Source of the DNA: Burhinus oedicnemus
Taxonomy: Eukaryota; Chordata; Aves; Charadriiformes; Burhinidae
Assembly: GCA_008921705.1 (NCBI GenBank)
Contig: VFFE01006615.1
Span: 7,475 to 71,474 of the forward strand
Length of the DNA: 64,000 bases
Direction: 5' to 3'
Under the pieces are notes generated by a model. That model had not been told where the DNA came from, searched no databases, and saw only the letters and a program-made list of their open reading frames with translations. The position numbers and the translations under genes were made by a program. Each line of letters begins with the position of its first letter. Positions within the stretch are counted from its first letter, which is position 1. This document shows, one piece after another, positions 1 through 12,100 of this stretch.

Positions 1-183
1 GATATTAGGAAGAAATTCTTTACTGTGTGGGTGGTGAGGCACTGGCCCAGGTTACCCAGAGAAGCTGTGGCTGCCCCATCCCTGGAGGTGTTCAAGGCCA
101 GGTCGGATGGGGCTTTGAGCAACCTGATCTAGGGGAAGGTGTCCCTGCCCATGGCAGGGGGATTGGAAGTAGATGATCTTTAT
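1..183 (+). mobile_element. CR1 LINE 3' fragment, truncated at both ends
   Basis: The window opens inside a CR1 retrotransposon. From base 1 the frame reads the last 43 codons of CR1 ORF2 (begins DIRKKFFTV, includes PSLEVFKAR) to a TAG at 130-132, followed by CR1 3' UTR sequence. ORF2 encodes endonuclease plus reverse transcriptase in this family; only its C-terminal tail is present here. Similarity stops near 183, before the last 45 or so bases and the ATTCTATG repeats that normally end CR1. Since target-primed reverse transcription truncates at the 5' end, the missing 3' end points to a later deletion. It closely matches the copy at 4318-4945 (both have TTGGAAGTAGATGATCTTTA), so it is probably the same subfamily. 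Confidence 0.93.
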
Positions 184-3100
184 GTTTGCACCACAAACAC
201 CAGGGACTGGCTATGTGGGACTATGAAATGGAAGGTGGCTGCAAGCGTCTCATACTCACAGCGCAGGATTCCTTCTCCAGTGTGAATGGATGTGTTCCTT
301 CCCAGTCAAAACTAACATAGTTGAGGCTGCAACACGACAAACACTTAGCTTTGGCAGGGATTAAGAATTGCCTAGGATAGTCTAAAACTCTCCTCCATGT
401 CTCTTTAAAACAGACCAGCCCAACTCTCCTGCTTGGAGTTTTAAAGCCTGAATAACATCGCAGGCTGTAGGCTTCGCATTTTGTCTCTGAGGCATTCTTT
501 GCTGCAGGGGGCTTTTATTTGTCTGTTCCTTTGAAGCTCACCGTCTGCTGCCTGTTCCCATCGCGCTCTTCTCTCTCTGTCTGACATATGTGAAGCTTGA
601 ATACTTTCCCTCACAGATACTGCCTGCTTACGGCAGTCTTTAAAAATAAATCAAGCCAGGCAATAGTCATGATTAATGGCCTCATGCAAAGACAGAGCAC
701 CAGTCAGTAATCTATTACCCAGCTTGTCTGCACCAACACCATGGTTGAACCACCAACCTCTCCTTACAGTTCTGTCTCCCTTTTTTGTGTCTGTGCATTG
801 CCTTTTTCTGGTTTTCTTCCTCAAATGGCTCCAGCAGTCCATCATTATACCCTGAAACTCTTCCCTTCCCCCCCTGCCCAGGACAGATGGAGCTTATCAA
901 AATGATAAAGGGCGACATTAGTTCAGCTCTGTTAATGAAAAAGCCTCTCTGGACTTAATTGGGTATGTGCGGGTGGAACAGGGCCAGCAGGGGGAGAAAG
1001 GCGAAAAAAAACCAGGATGCTCTTTCCAGGGGGGAGAAAGGGATTCTTACCCCAGTCCTAGAAACTATAACTGCTGTCCCTGTTCCCTTCAGAGCTGTCC
1101 ACCAAAAAGGATGGAGCCCAAAACCAAGCAGGGAGAGCCCCAGGGATGCCCTCAAGTTGGACATCCACTAGCAAAAAGCCTCAGAGCAGCAACAACAGGT
1201 GATAAACGATGTCATCTGACAGCCTTGGACATCAGCAGGCCAAGGTCCAAGAACCAGCATTTCTTGTTTTTCTACCAGTTTCTCCTGGCCTTCAACTGGG
1301 CAGGAGAAAGAGCAGCATAGGAGCAGATGGAGTTACAGAGGGAACGAGCAGATCTTCCCTGAGCATGAGGTCACATATGGGCCACCACAGCAGGAGATGA
1401 ATGGAGTGCCTGAGGGGGTTGCCTCCTTTGCTAGCTCTGCTGCCATGCTGCTCTGAGACCTTGGGAAAATCGCTTTCTTCCTCAGGTCTCCAGTTCCTCC
1501 CTTCATCTTGTCCACTCAAAGGCTTCGTAGGGCAAAGAGGGTCCTTTCATTGCACATAACCTGTTCCAGTGGAGCGTTGATTTTGTACTGGGCTATGGGG
1601 TGGTCCTGCAACACCACCAGCAGCAACGCTATCCCTGTCCGTAAGTGGAAGGATAGTCGCAGACAGCAGAGATGGTTAAATTTTTATGAAAAGGAAAACT
1701 AAAGAAAATCCCTGGCTGGAAAAAGCAACAAAAAGAAGTAGGTTTACTGTCCTTGAGTATGACCCAGAACCATTCAACTTCACACCCAGCACTGGCTTTT
1801 TTTAGTGCAGCCTTATCCACCAGTGCCTCGTTCAAAGGAGTAATTGCCACCTGGGGCTCGTAAGGGAAAGCATTAGGTCCTTGGCTGAACATGTATTAGT
1901 TCCAGTGCTTCTCACCAACAGAATGTGTTGCTATGAAAAGGCAAAAATGAAAAAAAAAAACCAAAAAACCCAACCAACAGCAAAAATAAACTTAAACTTT
2001 ATTAGAGATGTGTACAGAGGTTACCTAGAAGCAGCAAAGTGACTTCCCAGTGAGTAGACAGCCTGTGAGGTAGCAGAAATGAAGCGGAGCTCAGTACTTA
2101 ATATTTAAAGAGCTCCTGTTGTTTTTAAAGTGATTTTCGTGGAGAGGAGAAGAAAGTTAAGAAAAAGCTCCTATCTTGTCTCCCTTTCCTACTCAGGCCC
2201 TCTGGAGAAAAATAAAATTGCACCAAAAAACGCCATGCCAGAGCCTACACGTACCTGACTCTGACTGTGGATCTGGATTAAATCAGAAGGCAATTTTTAT
2301 ATTTATATATCTATATATTGCCTTGTTCAGCCAAGGTAGCCAGGCTCAGCTGGATATTGGTGTGGTTAATATAACATCAAAGGGTCTCTGTTTTGCGAAA
2401 GACATTTCAATCTAATGGGGGAGAAAAAGGAAAGATATGGGAGCTCTGAAATGAAGCGGTGGCCAGGAGGTGCAAACTCATCTGTTGTTAGCTAGAATGT
2501 CCTTTTTTTTGGCTGAATCCTAAATCAAAATTGAGTTTAGCTGTTGTTGCTCTCTGAGCTTTTCTGAGGTTTCCACAATATAATATATATATTCTCTTGC
2601 AGCTCCTTTCAGGAAAGTCATTCACAGCACATAGTGCACATAGTGAAAAGGCACTTAACATTGAACCAAAATGTTTTGAAGACGATTGATATTTATATTT
2701 ATGAAACTGTTCTCATGTTTTGTAAATTGTAGAAAAAATACGCATAAGGGTAAGATTTATATTCAAGGAAAGAAAGAATGAGAATCTGGCCCTGGAATTC
2801 TCCATTGCTTGGTTTTCTTGAGGAGGAAGCGGAGTCAACGTGTAAGCGCACTAATGAGATAAATATGAATAGGAATAATACACTCTGTTCCAGGCTGGAT
2901 ATAGACATTCTCAAGGAAAGAAAAATACACGTTGTGCTAATAATTTGTATGTCAGTACCCAACACACACTTCCAGCTGGCATCTTATGCATATGGAGAGA
3001 CAGGGACCGTTTGGTAGAAGGAAAGTTGGTAAAGCAAAGTATTATTATTGCAGCCTTTTAAAATTTGACAGATCTCAGAAGAAAAATTAATAAAACAACA

Positions 3101-4317
3101 TTCACTCTATTTCCACCCTGAACTTTAGATTTTCCTCCCTAAAAATTTGTTTGATTATTTTTCTCTGTTCGCATAATACTCCATGATTTTATGCCTATTT
3201 TAACTAGTGAGCTATCTAGGAAGTCAGCTATAAAACTGGATTTGATTTTACATTAAGTGATGGCATGTCATTGTTACTAGCTCTTCACCTAATATTCTTT
3301 ACTCCAAACGGAGGAATGAATGTGAGCTCAGCTGGCCATTACACAGAAGAGTCCCTGATCCATGGCTTTCCTTGCAAAAAATATTCTGTGCTGACTCTAG
3401 GGAGTCAAATCAGTTGCCACTCACAAACTTCTTGACTGGTAAATGCAGGAAAACACAATATCCTCGGTATTTTAAATGGTATTCGACACCGGAATCAACT
3501 GTTCGTTCTCTGTTGCCTGTAACAGAACATTTATGAAAATATACAGCCAAAGCTCCCCTCAGCTGTAAAATTCAATAGTGGTAAATTAATTCGCTGTAGG
3601 GCTGAATCAGGGTGTTGGTGTAACATTACAACAACAACAAAAAACAAACAAGAAAAACAAGGGGAAAGGTGGATTTGAATTTCATTTTATGAACGAAGAG
3701 GTAGATTTGACTCATCTGCACTAGCAGAGGTCTTGGCAAAGCGCAGGGTCATTTTGAAGTGATTCATTCAAAAGACTGTTACAGATCATGGGTTTCATAT
3801 ATGAACTGTTTTTATCCAGCCTGAGGAAAGCGTAAAGCTAGAAAAGACTTGCTGACTCCACAACAGCCCCTCCTAACTTCTGCAAATTTTCGCCTCACCT
3901 ACCTCATGATACAGGTTATTAAATTCTCCGAACAATTCCTGTATCTACCCCACAGAGAGTGCTTCTATAATAATTATCTTTTGAAATACTCCAAGCCTTT
4001 TCAGAAAGACCTAGCTGATAGAAAAGGTATTCTATTCCCATGATTATTTATCCTAATAACCTACGTTTGCATCATATTTTCAGTCTGCTTGTGTCTATGC
4101 TTGGCTTCCAGGCCCTGGATTTGGATCCAACTTTATGCGACAAATGAAAGGTCCCCCACCTCACTGAGCTGTACTAGCATCCTCCGTTACTCATGTCTTA
4201 CTTAAGTCCAGTTTAGCATTGAATTATTGGCAATTGCCCCACCTCCCAACACCTCCTAAGGCAAGTTAGAGTGAAAAGTTACTGGGAAAACGCACTTGGT
4301 TACATATAGGATTTAAA
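184..4317. other. Low-copy non-coding DNA, no gene recognised
   Basis: No gene, transposon or RNA is recognisable here apart from the candidate element at 641-965. Frames up to about 117 codons occur on both strands but resemble nothing and overlap one another, as expected by chance. There is an A-rich stretch at 1949-1976 and AT-rich DNA around 2575-2600. Long AT-rich segments between 2600 and 4060 are typical of bird intergenic or intronic DNA. Confidence 0.6.
641..965. other. Candidate conserved non-coding element
   Basis: This is a compositionally complex block free of repeats. It contains homeodomain-like words such as CATGATTAATGG (668-679) and a GTTAATGA word near 930. The feel is that of a vertebrate developmental enhancer, but this rests only on motif content in one sequence. 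Frames across it on the minus strand are short and mutually overlapping, so a coding reading is not favoured. Cross-species alignment would settle it. Confidence 0.22.
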
Positions 4318-4945
4318 GCCAGCAATGTGTGCTTGCAGCCCAGAAAGCCCCCCGCATCCTGGGCTGCATCAGAAGCAGCGTGGGCAGCAGGGCGAGGGAT
4401 GGGGTTCTGCCCCTCTGCTCCACTCTGGTGAGACCCCACCTGGAATACTGTGTCCAGCTCTGGGGGTCCCAACATAAGAAGGATATGGACCCGTTGGAGC
4501 AAGTCCAGAGGAGGTGACGAAGATGATCCGAGGGCTCTGCTATGAGGACAGAGTTGGGGTTGTTCAGCCTGGAGAAGAGAAGGCTCCATGGAGACCTTAT
4601 AGTGGCCTTCCAGTACCTATAGGGGCTACAGGAAAGATGGGGAGGGACTCTTGATTACAGAGTGTAGTGATAGGACGAGGGGGAATGGTTTTAAACTGAG
4701 AGAGGGGAGATTTTGATGAGATATTAGGAAGAAATTCTTTACTGTGTGGGTAGTGAGACACTGGAACAGGTTGCCCAGGGAAGCTGTGGCTGCCCCATCC
4801 CTGGAGGTGTTCAAGGCCAGGTTGGACAGGGCTTTGAGCAACCTGGTCTAGTGGGAGGTGTCCCTGCCCATGGCAGGGGGTTGGAAGTAGATGATCTTTA
4901 AGGTCCCTTCCAACCTAAACTATTCTATGACTCTGTGATTCTAAA
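4318..4945 (+). mobile_element. CR1 LINE, 5'-truncated, with intact 3' terminus
   Basis: A 5'-truncated CR1 starting in the C-terminal third of ORF2 and ending with CR1 terminal sequence (CTATTCTATGACTCTGTGATTCTA). Plus-strand frame 4329-4514 reads a recognisable ORF2 stretch (ILGCI..., then RPHLEYCVQLWGSQHKKDM, then EQVQRR) and then hits TGA. Further on are [15 protein letters not shown] residues and the ISKKFF/PSLEVFKA-type end, in changing frames. Relative to a typical copy there are small deletions around 4513-4552, where residues corresponding to RATKMIRGLEHL...RLREL are shortened. Dead copy; no promoter of its own. Confidence 0.95.
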
Positions 4946-5009
4946 TCTTGTTGAAAGTATTCAGCAGGAGTTGTACTAAGAGTGGGTCTTCAGCTTGTGC
5001 ACCCTGTTT

Positions 5010-5444
5010 CTAATGGGGGAATGAAGATGAGTAAAAAGCGATGTCAATTCTAAGCTGTATCCCTCCAACAATAAACGGGATGTGAAGGCGGCTCTTTCGG
5101 ATGCTTCGCAGACCAAGCGCTGCACAACCTGACAGTTCCTGAACTTCACTTTTTAATTGCATAATGTGATCACTGTCAACTTTGGGCATCCCAGGTGTGC
5201 TCAGCTGAAACGTAGCTCTTCCCCAGAGCTGCACGCCTCCGTAATAGCCGTGCCACCTCTCATTAGCACCTTCCCAAAGGTAATCCAAACAGACACCGCC
5301 ATCCTGGTGCAGCCCAACATGGGTCAGCTCCGTGAAACAGCAGAATTCATTATGAATGAGCGCTGGAGAAATCCGCAGCAGGCGGAAGATAGAGAAGTAA
5401 ATGGGGAGAGACTTTAGAGCACATCTCAAGCACCTACAATACAA
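5010..5444 (-). other. Open on both strands; possible exon or conserved element, unrecognised
   Basis: A minus-strand frame of about 145 codons (opening at a TTG, no ATG at the start) overlaps a plus-strand frame of 86 codons at 5157-5417. The minus-strand product would be mixed-composition rather than low-complexity, with segments such as CFTELTHVGLHQDGG and HGYYGGVQLWGR. I do not recognise it as any family. I see no good splice donor at the left edge or acceptor with a pyrimidine tract at the right edge for a minus-strand exon. On the plus strand a weak acceptor (…CATCCCAG, near 5193) and donor (CCAAAG/GTAATC, near 5279) would bracket a short exon. An ORF of this size can arise by chance. 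The region is also dense in CpG and enhancer-like words, so a conserved non-coding element is equally possible. Confidence 0.2.
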
Positions 5445-8269
5445 TTGCTCACCAAAAGGAATGACAGTTTTGATGTGATTATTTATTTTTTTTCCTTGTT
5501 ACAGTAAGTCTCAGACTCTAAGCACAGCGCAGCACCTTCCACAGGCTCTGAAGTGAAGATGAAAGTAAATTGTAACTCAGCTGCTGGTTTGCAAAGCGGT
5601 AGGACTCGACAGCTGAGACGGCACCGTGCTTTGACATTCCTCTGGACTTCCCAGACTGAAAGCATATTTTTTAAAAGGGCAGGAAGAGACTGTGAGCCAT
5701 AGCTGCTTCTGGAGGGGGTACTTCTCCTTCTGGTTAGAGTCAGGTCTGAGTGCAAATAGCCTGTGATGCTATTAAGAAGTGATAAGGAAAGAGAAAATTA
5801 TATGTGAGTATGATCTAAGAGATCCTGTGGCTAATGCTGTATTCTTTAAACTCACATATTGGAGAGTTTCAAGGAAACCTCCCCTGCTCTGGAAAGGCAA
5901 GGATTCGAAACTAGCCAGGCTAATCGGGTCAACCCAATAAATAAAGACACACAAAATTTTAAAGTTCTTCCACTCTACTTCAGTAGGCTCACGTCATGTC
6001 ACGGGGTCCTCAGACAAAGGCTTATCCCCAGGTGAGATTCCCTTGCACCACTGTAGAGACTTTTGTGATTGTTTTGCTCTGTAATTGGGCTCTGGGTTGC
6101 GATGACGTTAGACGTGGAGAGTGTGCAGCCTTTCTTTAGCATGCGGCTGGGGTAGCGGATTTCTTCTTAGGCAGCAAGGGAATGTCTGGGGATATTTTCA
6201 AGTGCCTTTGTGGCCTGAAAAAGGACCCATTTACCAAGCAGCTGTGAAAGGGACTTATCAGGAAGGAACATCCTTAGCAATTAACATAGCTACTTCTCAT
6301 TAAAATGTGCCACTTGTATGCAATAAAAGGGAGCCTCAGCCCTACCAGCGAGGCAAGGGGATTGCCCAGGTGTTAACAGTACTTACTGCCCACGCCAAGC
6401 TCTTGCTCAAAGCTCCAGCAGGTATTTGGCGATTCACTCTCCCAGCCGTCCTGTCCAAGTCCGGTGCCTGTTTGTTATTCCTGATTTGCCCCTTGGGAAG
6501 CCAATGCTCAGAGCTGTTTCTCTGTCTTTGCCTTCGGGGACACTACGTTTAAATTCTTGACCTCCAATATGCTACCCTGTCTCCTTTCGGGACAACAGCT
6601 AACCGTGCTGTTGAGCTACCAGCAACTCAGGATCTTGCAGCTTTTTAGATACCTGATGGTGCAGAGACCCAGACTTGCACTGTTCACTTTTTCTAGTGTT
6701 AACACAGGGAGTTGGACTCTAGGAAATGACCATTTTTGCCTGCTGTCTCCAAGCGTGGACAGAGCCAAAATCTCCTTGTGGGTCCGTGCCAAGTGCTTAC
6801 CCCAGAGGAACAAGGCATAATTTTTTCATGTTTGCAGACTGCTTTGAGTTGCCTGAATGGAAAATATTTCCTGGGAAGAAGAAAGGCAGCCTTGGATGAA
6901 TTTAACACCTTGGGAATAAGCAGCAAAAGAGTCATCTGCCACTTACTCCCTGTGTGGCCTATAGCAAATGCTGTCACACCCAAGTTCAGCACCTGTGAAA
7001 GGAGAAGAATATGTGATTCATCCCTAATACATGTAAAGAAATACGTTTTAGACCTCTACTGCTCTGCCACCCCTTAATAGAGGGAGAAAAACAAGCATTT
7101 TAAAACATGATTCATCTCTCGTTCTTTAGCCGGCTACTTTAGGACAAGAGGAATTACCCTCTGGAAGTGCCTGTTGATTGCAAAGGGAGTTCAGGGTGAC
7201 TGTCACAGATGGCTCCATTTGTCTGACGAATCTCTCTTAAACTGCCTCATTACATGTGTACGAAGAGCCCAGCACAACAGGGCCCCAGTCAGAGCTAAAT
7301 GTTACTCTAATATCTATAATAATAAAGAGAAGCTGCTGCTGGGTGCAAGCTGTGAATTTGGCTTCCCTGTGTGGAAGACTTGATAGCTCAACGCTGGGGT
7401 TGTTCCTGTTTACCACCGAAGTAGTCTTCACAAAAAGCCTAGGAGAGCATGCAACATGAACTGCACAAAAAATATGGTCATGGTTTAGAGCCTGCATGGA
7501 AAAAATTCATTAGAGCTCTGTGGGACACCTCCAGGGCAGGTGGGCACCACCATACTCTCCCTCCAAAGGTTTCTGTCCACAACAGACGTCAGCAGACAAC
7601 CTATTTCTGGCTACAAGGATCTTACCCAGGGGTAACAAATAGGATTTAGTACTCACTGCTGCCCAGGAGCCAAGTTAGAAGTGGGTGACGCTTTTCCCCT
7701 CAATTTTGAGTGATTAAAAGAGTTCTTGATGGCTCTGCCCTAAGTCTTTGCATTGCCTTGGTGGGATGCATCTGTCTGTAGGGTCCCATCTGCAGGACAG
7801 CAGTGTAAAAAGCAGCCTTGAGCAAGCACTTTAGGCTGTACCCACAACAGGTATTGCCACTTATCACAATGTGAGCACAACTACTCCTCAATAGGGGGTG
7901 AAGACGTAGACTTTTGTGGCTGCCTTGTATCAGCTCCTTCCTTCTCATGTGAGCTTGCTCCATGAACTGAGCCAAAACCTCTCTCTTTTACTTGCTCGTG
8001 CCTTTGAAAGTCCTCCTTGAACGAGTGTTGATTTACAAGCAACTGTGATGTTCAACTGCGGCACTGCCATCACCTCTGTTGTGCTCCGGGATTTGCTTCG
8101 TGGCATGAAGTAAAACACTCTTTCACTCCCCTGTTCTCCATGCCAAGTTGTCTCACTTGAGCTCTCCCTCAACTCCCCCATCGTGATTCTTTCACTCGGG
8201 ATCAGACCCACTCACTTGGGCTGGTGGATGTGTGGTCTGGACTTCATTGAAGGAATCTCTCTGAACCTC

Positions 8270-8670
8270 TTATCACCGCTCCCAACACGCTGCTTATGAA
8301 TATGCATATGCTCAGGGACCGCTCAGGAGCTCTATAGCAAGACTACAGTGCCAGTCAGCAGCTGCTGCCGAGCCGGCTTCCAGCCTTCATCTGTAATTAC
8401 ACCCGGAGATGGGTTGTGTCAGAACAACCCTCACTCACAAATTACGACCTTTCTGATTTTTCAGTCGTAAAGAGGGATTTCACTTATCGGTGCCAGCAAC
8501 AATATTTCAGGCTTAATATTACTCCCCTTACAAAAGCGATGAATAATAAAGTGCCTGTTGCATCCCATGCATCACAGCAATAATACCCCAAAATGTGAAG
8601 TGATAAACATCGAGCTGCGGTACTGCTGGGCTCAATCAGTCATTAATAAGTTTGCTATCCCCCTAGACCC
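8270..8670. other. Candidate conserved regulatory element with POU and homeodomain palindromes
   Basis: The block contains two perfect 10-bp palindromes: ATATGCATAT at 8300-8309 (POU/octamer-like core) and TGTAATTACA at 8392-8401 (paired homeodomain TAATTA core). Further AT-rich homeodomain-like words lie at 8510-8560 and 8640-8660. It has no long frame on either strand and is free of repeats. Such clustering is typical of vertebrate developmental enhancers, but function and conservation are inferred, not seen. Confidence 0.28.
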
Positions 8671-9071
8671 ACAAATGATAAGATAGGAAAACAAATCAAA
8701 GAAATATTGACTCTACCTTTCATTTCTTAAGACCGGAGGCTTCAAAACAAGACCTGTACCCTCAGCCTAGAGAGTCTCCTCGAAATGGTATCAGTCACTG
8801 ACTGTGGGCAATGGTACACTAGGAAAGGACACAGATAGTGCTACATCAGCTGCCTTGGATGACACAGCGTAAAGACCAGCTATCTGAACAACTATCTGAC
8901 TGGAAATTAGCTTTGGGTCCAAGGGAAGGACAGTAGACCTTGCATTTCTGCCCTGAGACCTGAAGAGCTTCACCTCTGCTCTCTCCTATCTTCAACCAAA
9001 TCACTTGCTTGTGCTCCAGCTTGTTTTGTTTATTTGCTTTCTGCGAGAAAAAGAGCAGAAGCTTCCCCGCC

Positions 9072-9072
9072 T

Positions 9073-9115
<43 letters not shown>

Positions 9116-9119
9116 TTTT
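9072..9119 (+). repeat. (TTTA)n microsatellite
   Basis: An uninterrupted run of 11 TTTA units followed by TTTT, preceded by CCCCGCC and followed by CCCCC. The perfect repetition suggests an allele likely to vary in length. A (TTTA)n run can derive from the A-rich tail of a retroposed sequence on the minus strand, but no body of such an insert is recognisable to the right. Confidence 0.97.
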
Positions 9120-12100
9120 CCCCCTGAATTCCCAAGCTATAAGTCAGACTTTAAAAGGAAATGGAAAATTTGCAAGACTTAAGATCAAATAAAAAAGCCA
9201 GCAAGACCAAACTTGTGTCTTTCTTTGACATATGACACCTCTCTGTCCTGCCAGCTCTGCTCTACTCTCCTGCGCAGATGATGGGTTATTACCTCTGGAA
9301 TCACAATCAAGAGAATTTTTGACTTCCAAAAACCTCCTCTATTTTCAGAAACTGGAGTGATGAACAGCTGAGTTTTGATTCAGGTGTTTCTCTGTCAACC
9401 TAATCAGACAATCTATTTAAGCACCTTCCTATCAGAAAGGATGTATGAGAAGTATTTTGCCTTCAGTAAACCAGTGTCTCTCAGTGAAACACGACTTTAA
9501 CAGCAGCAAAAGCTGATCAGGAGAGCGCTGGCAAACTTGAATCCTCTTCTCTGCACTACAGAACCAGGGGGAAGAGTAAGGACTGGATTCAAATTGTTTC
9601 CCGTGGGGTGCCTGTCTGTACCGACTGAGTGGGGATCCAGGGGCTGGCCTCTCTCTTTAGTAGACTCGCTCGTTAATCTCAAACTTTACACGCAGTAGCA
9701 GGCTTTTGCACATCTATTAGGCGTTTGCAGTAAATGGTCTGAGTATGGTCTTAAATACGAAGTGCGTTAAATTCTGGCAGGGAACATGAGATCAGCACGT
9801 ATGGAGAGTAAAGCTGTGCATCTAGAAGCAGAAATCACAACACGGATAGAAGAGCCAAGGTCAGACCTGTTCTGCTTGGACTGCTTTAGCTCAGTGCCCA
9901 TTTCAGTTCCGACCATGGAAAATGATAGGATACCATTCATCCATGAGTGATTTACACCCCTTTACAAATGACTGAGCCAAAACCTTTAGCAATAGACAAA
10001 AGCTGGAAATGACTCACAGTAATGAGTGAAATGACTGAGGTAATTTCACGCCTAGTTTGACAGCGGGTCATCAGGTGCTCCATGGTGATCACTCCACCAT
10101 AGTCTAACAGCCCAAATTTGACTGAGCCCAGGTACCCAACTCCATTTGCACTCTGAAGTTAAAATATAATAGCTTAAACCATCTTCAAGGTGTTTCAGTT
10201 CAGGTGAACCTCACAAATCCATCCATGCCAGCCCAGCTGACAGATGGCAACTCAACAATGCATTGGATGACACGCCCCTACTATTGATTTTAATGACCCA
10301 GAGGCAAACAGTGCTATGTATTATTCCAGGGCAATTCTCTTGGTGTCCCATTCTTTTATGGATCTTTTTTCACCGAAATTCACCTTCGAGGATACATTTC
10401 TGATATCACCACATCAGTCTGGTACAGAGCTATTTAATTTTGCATTTGCTGGTAAGCAAGCAGAGACAAGAATTTCAGACAATGCTGACTGCCATCATTT
10501 CACCGTTTCAGAACCACCCTTGATCTGCTTGTCTTTTGCTCCTAAAGATCTGATCTATGTTTCATTTAATATTCAACAAAGATTCACCCAGCTTCATGCT
10601 ACCCACTGTCAGATGAAAGTCTGGGTGGTCCCACCAAGCACGCCAGCTTCGCCTCACTGTGCTTTGCTGTTTCATTCGTCCCTGATGGCCCTGACAGCTC
10701 GCTTTACGCTCAGTCCTACAGTGCCTGAAGTCTGTGAATATTTCATCCCTTCACCTAGGAGCCTGTTCGGGAGATCCATTGTCCTTTTCAATCTTCCAGA
10801 GATTTCAGTTGCTTACTGTTCATTTCGTCTCATTTACATGTTAGCAGCTGAGTTTTGCCAGTCAGATCTTCATCTAGTGGCTGATCAAAGTTGCCCCATG
10901 CACAGTGGTGTTTCACTTTGTGGATGGGAGCAGAGGTGCAGGAGAATTTGAACAGATTTCCCCCTGTCCTTTGCTAGGAGGAAGCTAGAGATCAATATAT
11001 AGTTTAGCACCATTTTGGTACTATACATAGACTGGAACAGCGCTGATGCTGAGGACTTACAAGTCTTTGTGTTCCTGGGACTGAACAATGAAAGTATTTC
11101 CAGAGCTAAAAACGCATCTTTCTATCCTGAGCTACAAAAACCCATTGTCATTGACTTCTTAGAGCCCAATACCTTCCAGGTGGGAGTTGTAGTGGTCATC
11201 AGCAGATTGCAGTGAGAGTTCACATATGGGTAATGATGCATCACTCACCGTGTAAGCATCTATCCTTTGGTCCCTGAAGAGTCATCACAGAGCCAGAGAG
11301 CCCTTGCTGGAGTGCTACAAGTGGGGAGCAGTTTTTCTGCATGTTCTTATGCCCTGAAGAGCATCTCTTGAAGAAACATGCTCTTCAACTCATAACATTC
11401 ACCTCTGCAGGGCAGATGCCTGTTGCTGACACAAGGATCCAATGCACAAGGTCAAAACAAGCCTGATTGTGAGGTCTGCAGGCTGAATGTGCTCCTCCAG
11501 CTACCACCAGTGCTACTACATCCAGTCATCCCAGATGCTATCTCACCTGCTAATCTTTGCTTTGTGTCCAGGCTGCAGGAAGACAGGTAGGAATGAGGTT
11601 TATCATTATGTCTTCCCACCTCAATCAGCCGTGGGAGGTATTTGGTGGGTCTATATGGAGATCTGGACCTCTGTTCCTGAGGGATGTCCTTCCCAGAACA
11701 AGTCAGACAGAGTAACATGGAGAATTTTGTCAGCTTCCCCACATTGAGGCTTACTCCAGCTTTGGAAGGTTTACATGGCACTCACAGACACAAGGGAACA
11801 CCATCAAGGGAGTGGGAACTTTCCTGCTTTTTTCTGGGGCCACCATGCTTGAATCAGAGGGAGTGGGGATAGATGTTCCTCCTCCTCCAGTTCCCTCCCC
11901 TGTCCTCACCCCTTCATTTTTCAGGAAAAGGGACATGATCCCTAATGGCTCCCTGGCCCTGAAGCCACCTCTCCTCCCTGACCCACACTCCACTTGCTGT
12001 TCCATTTGGAGTTACAGTCCTCATCCACTCTCCCAGTCTCTGACCCTCATTAGCCCAAGCATTCACATCAACGTCTTTCTTTAGGTTTCATCTCTTCTCC

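Larger units (their letters stand above)
4946..9071. other. Low-copy non-coding DNA, no gene recognised
   Basis: No recognisable gene or transposon. Two blocks within it stand out and are listed separately (5010-5444 and 8270-8670). The remaining frames, up to 113 codons at 6736-7077, carry no motif I know. GC content is slightly higher than in the preceding 4 kb. Confidence 0.55.

Noticed and set aside
4266..4589. 107-codon minus-strand frame
   Set aside because: Antisense shadow of the CR1 at 4318.
10316..10951. 211-codon plus-strand frame as a gene
   Set aside because: No motif, signal peptide, splice context or promoter seen; length is at the edge of chance for a window of this size.
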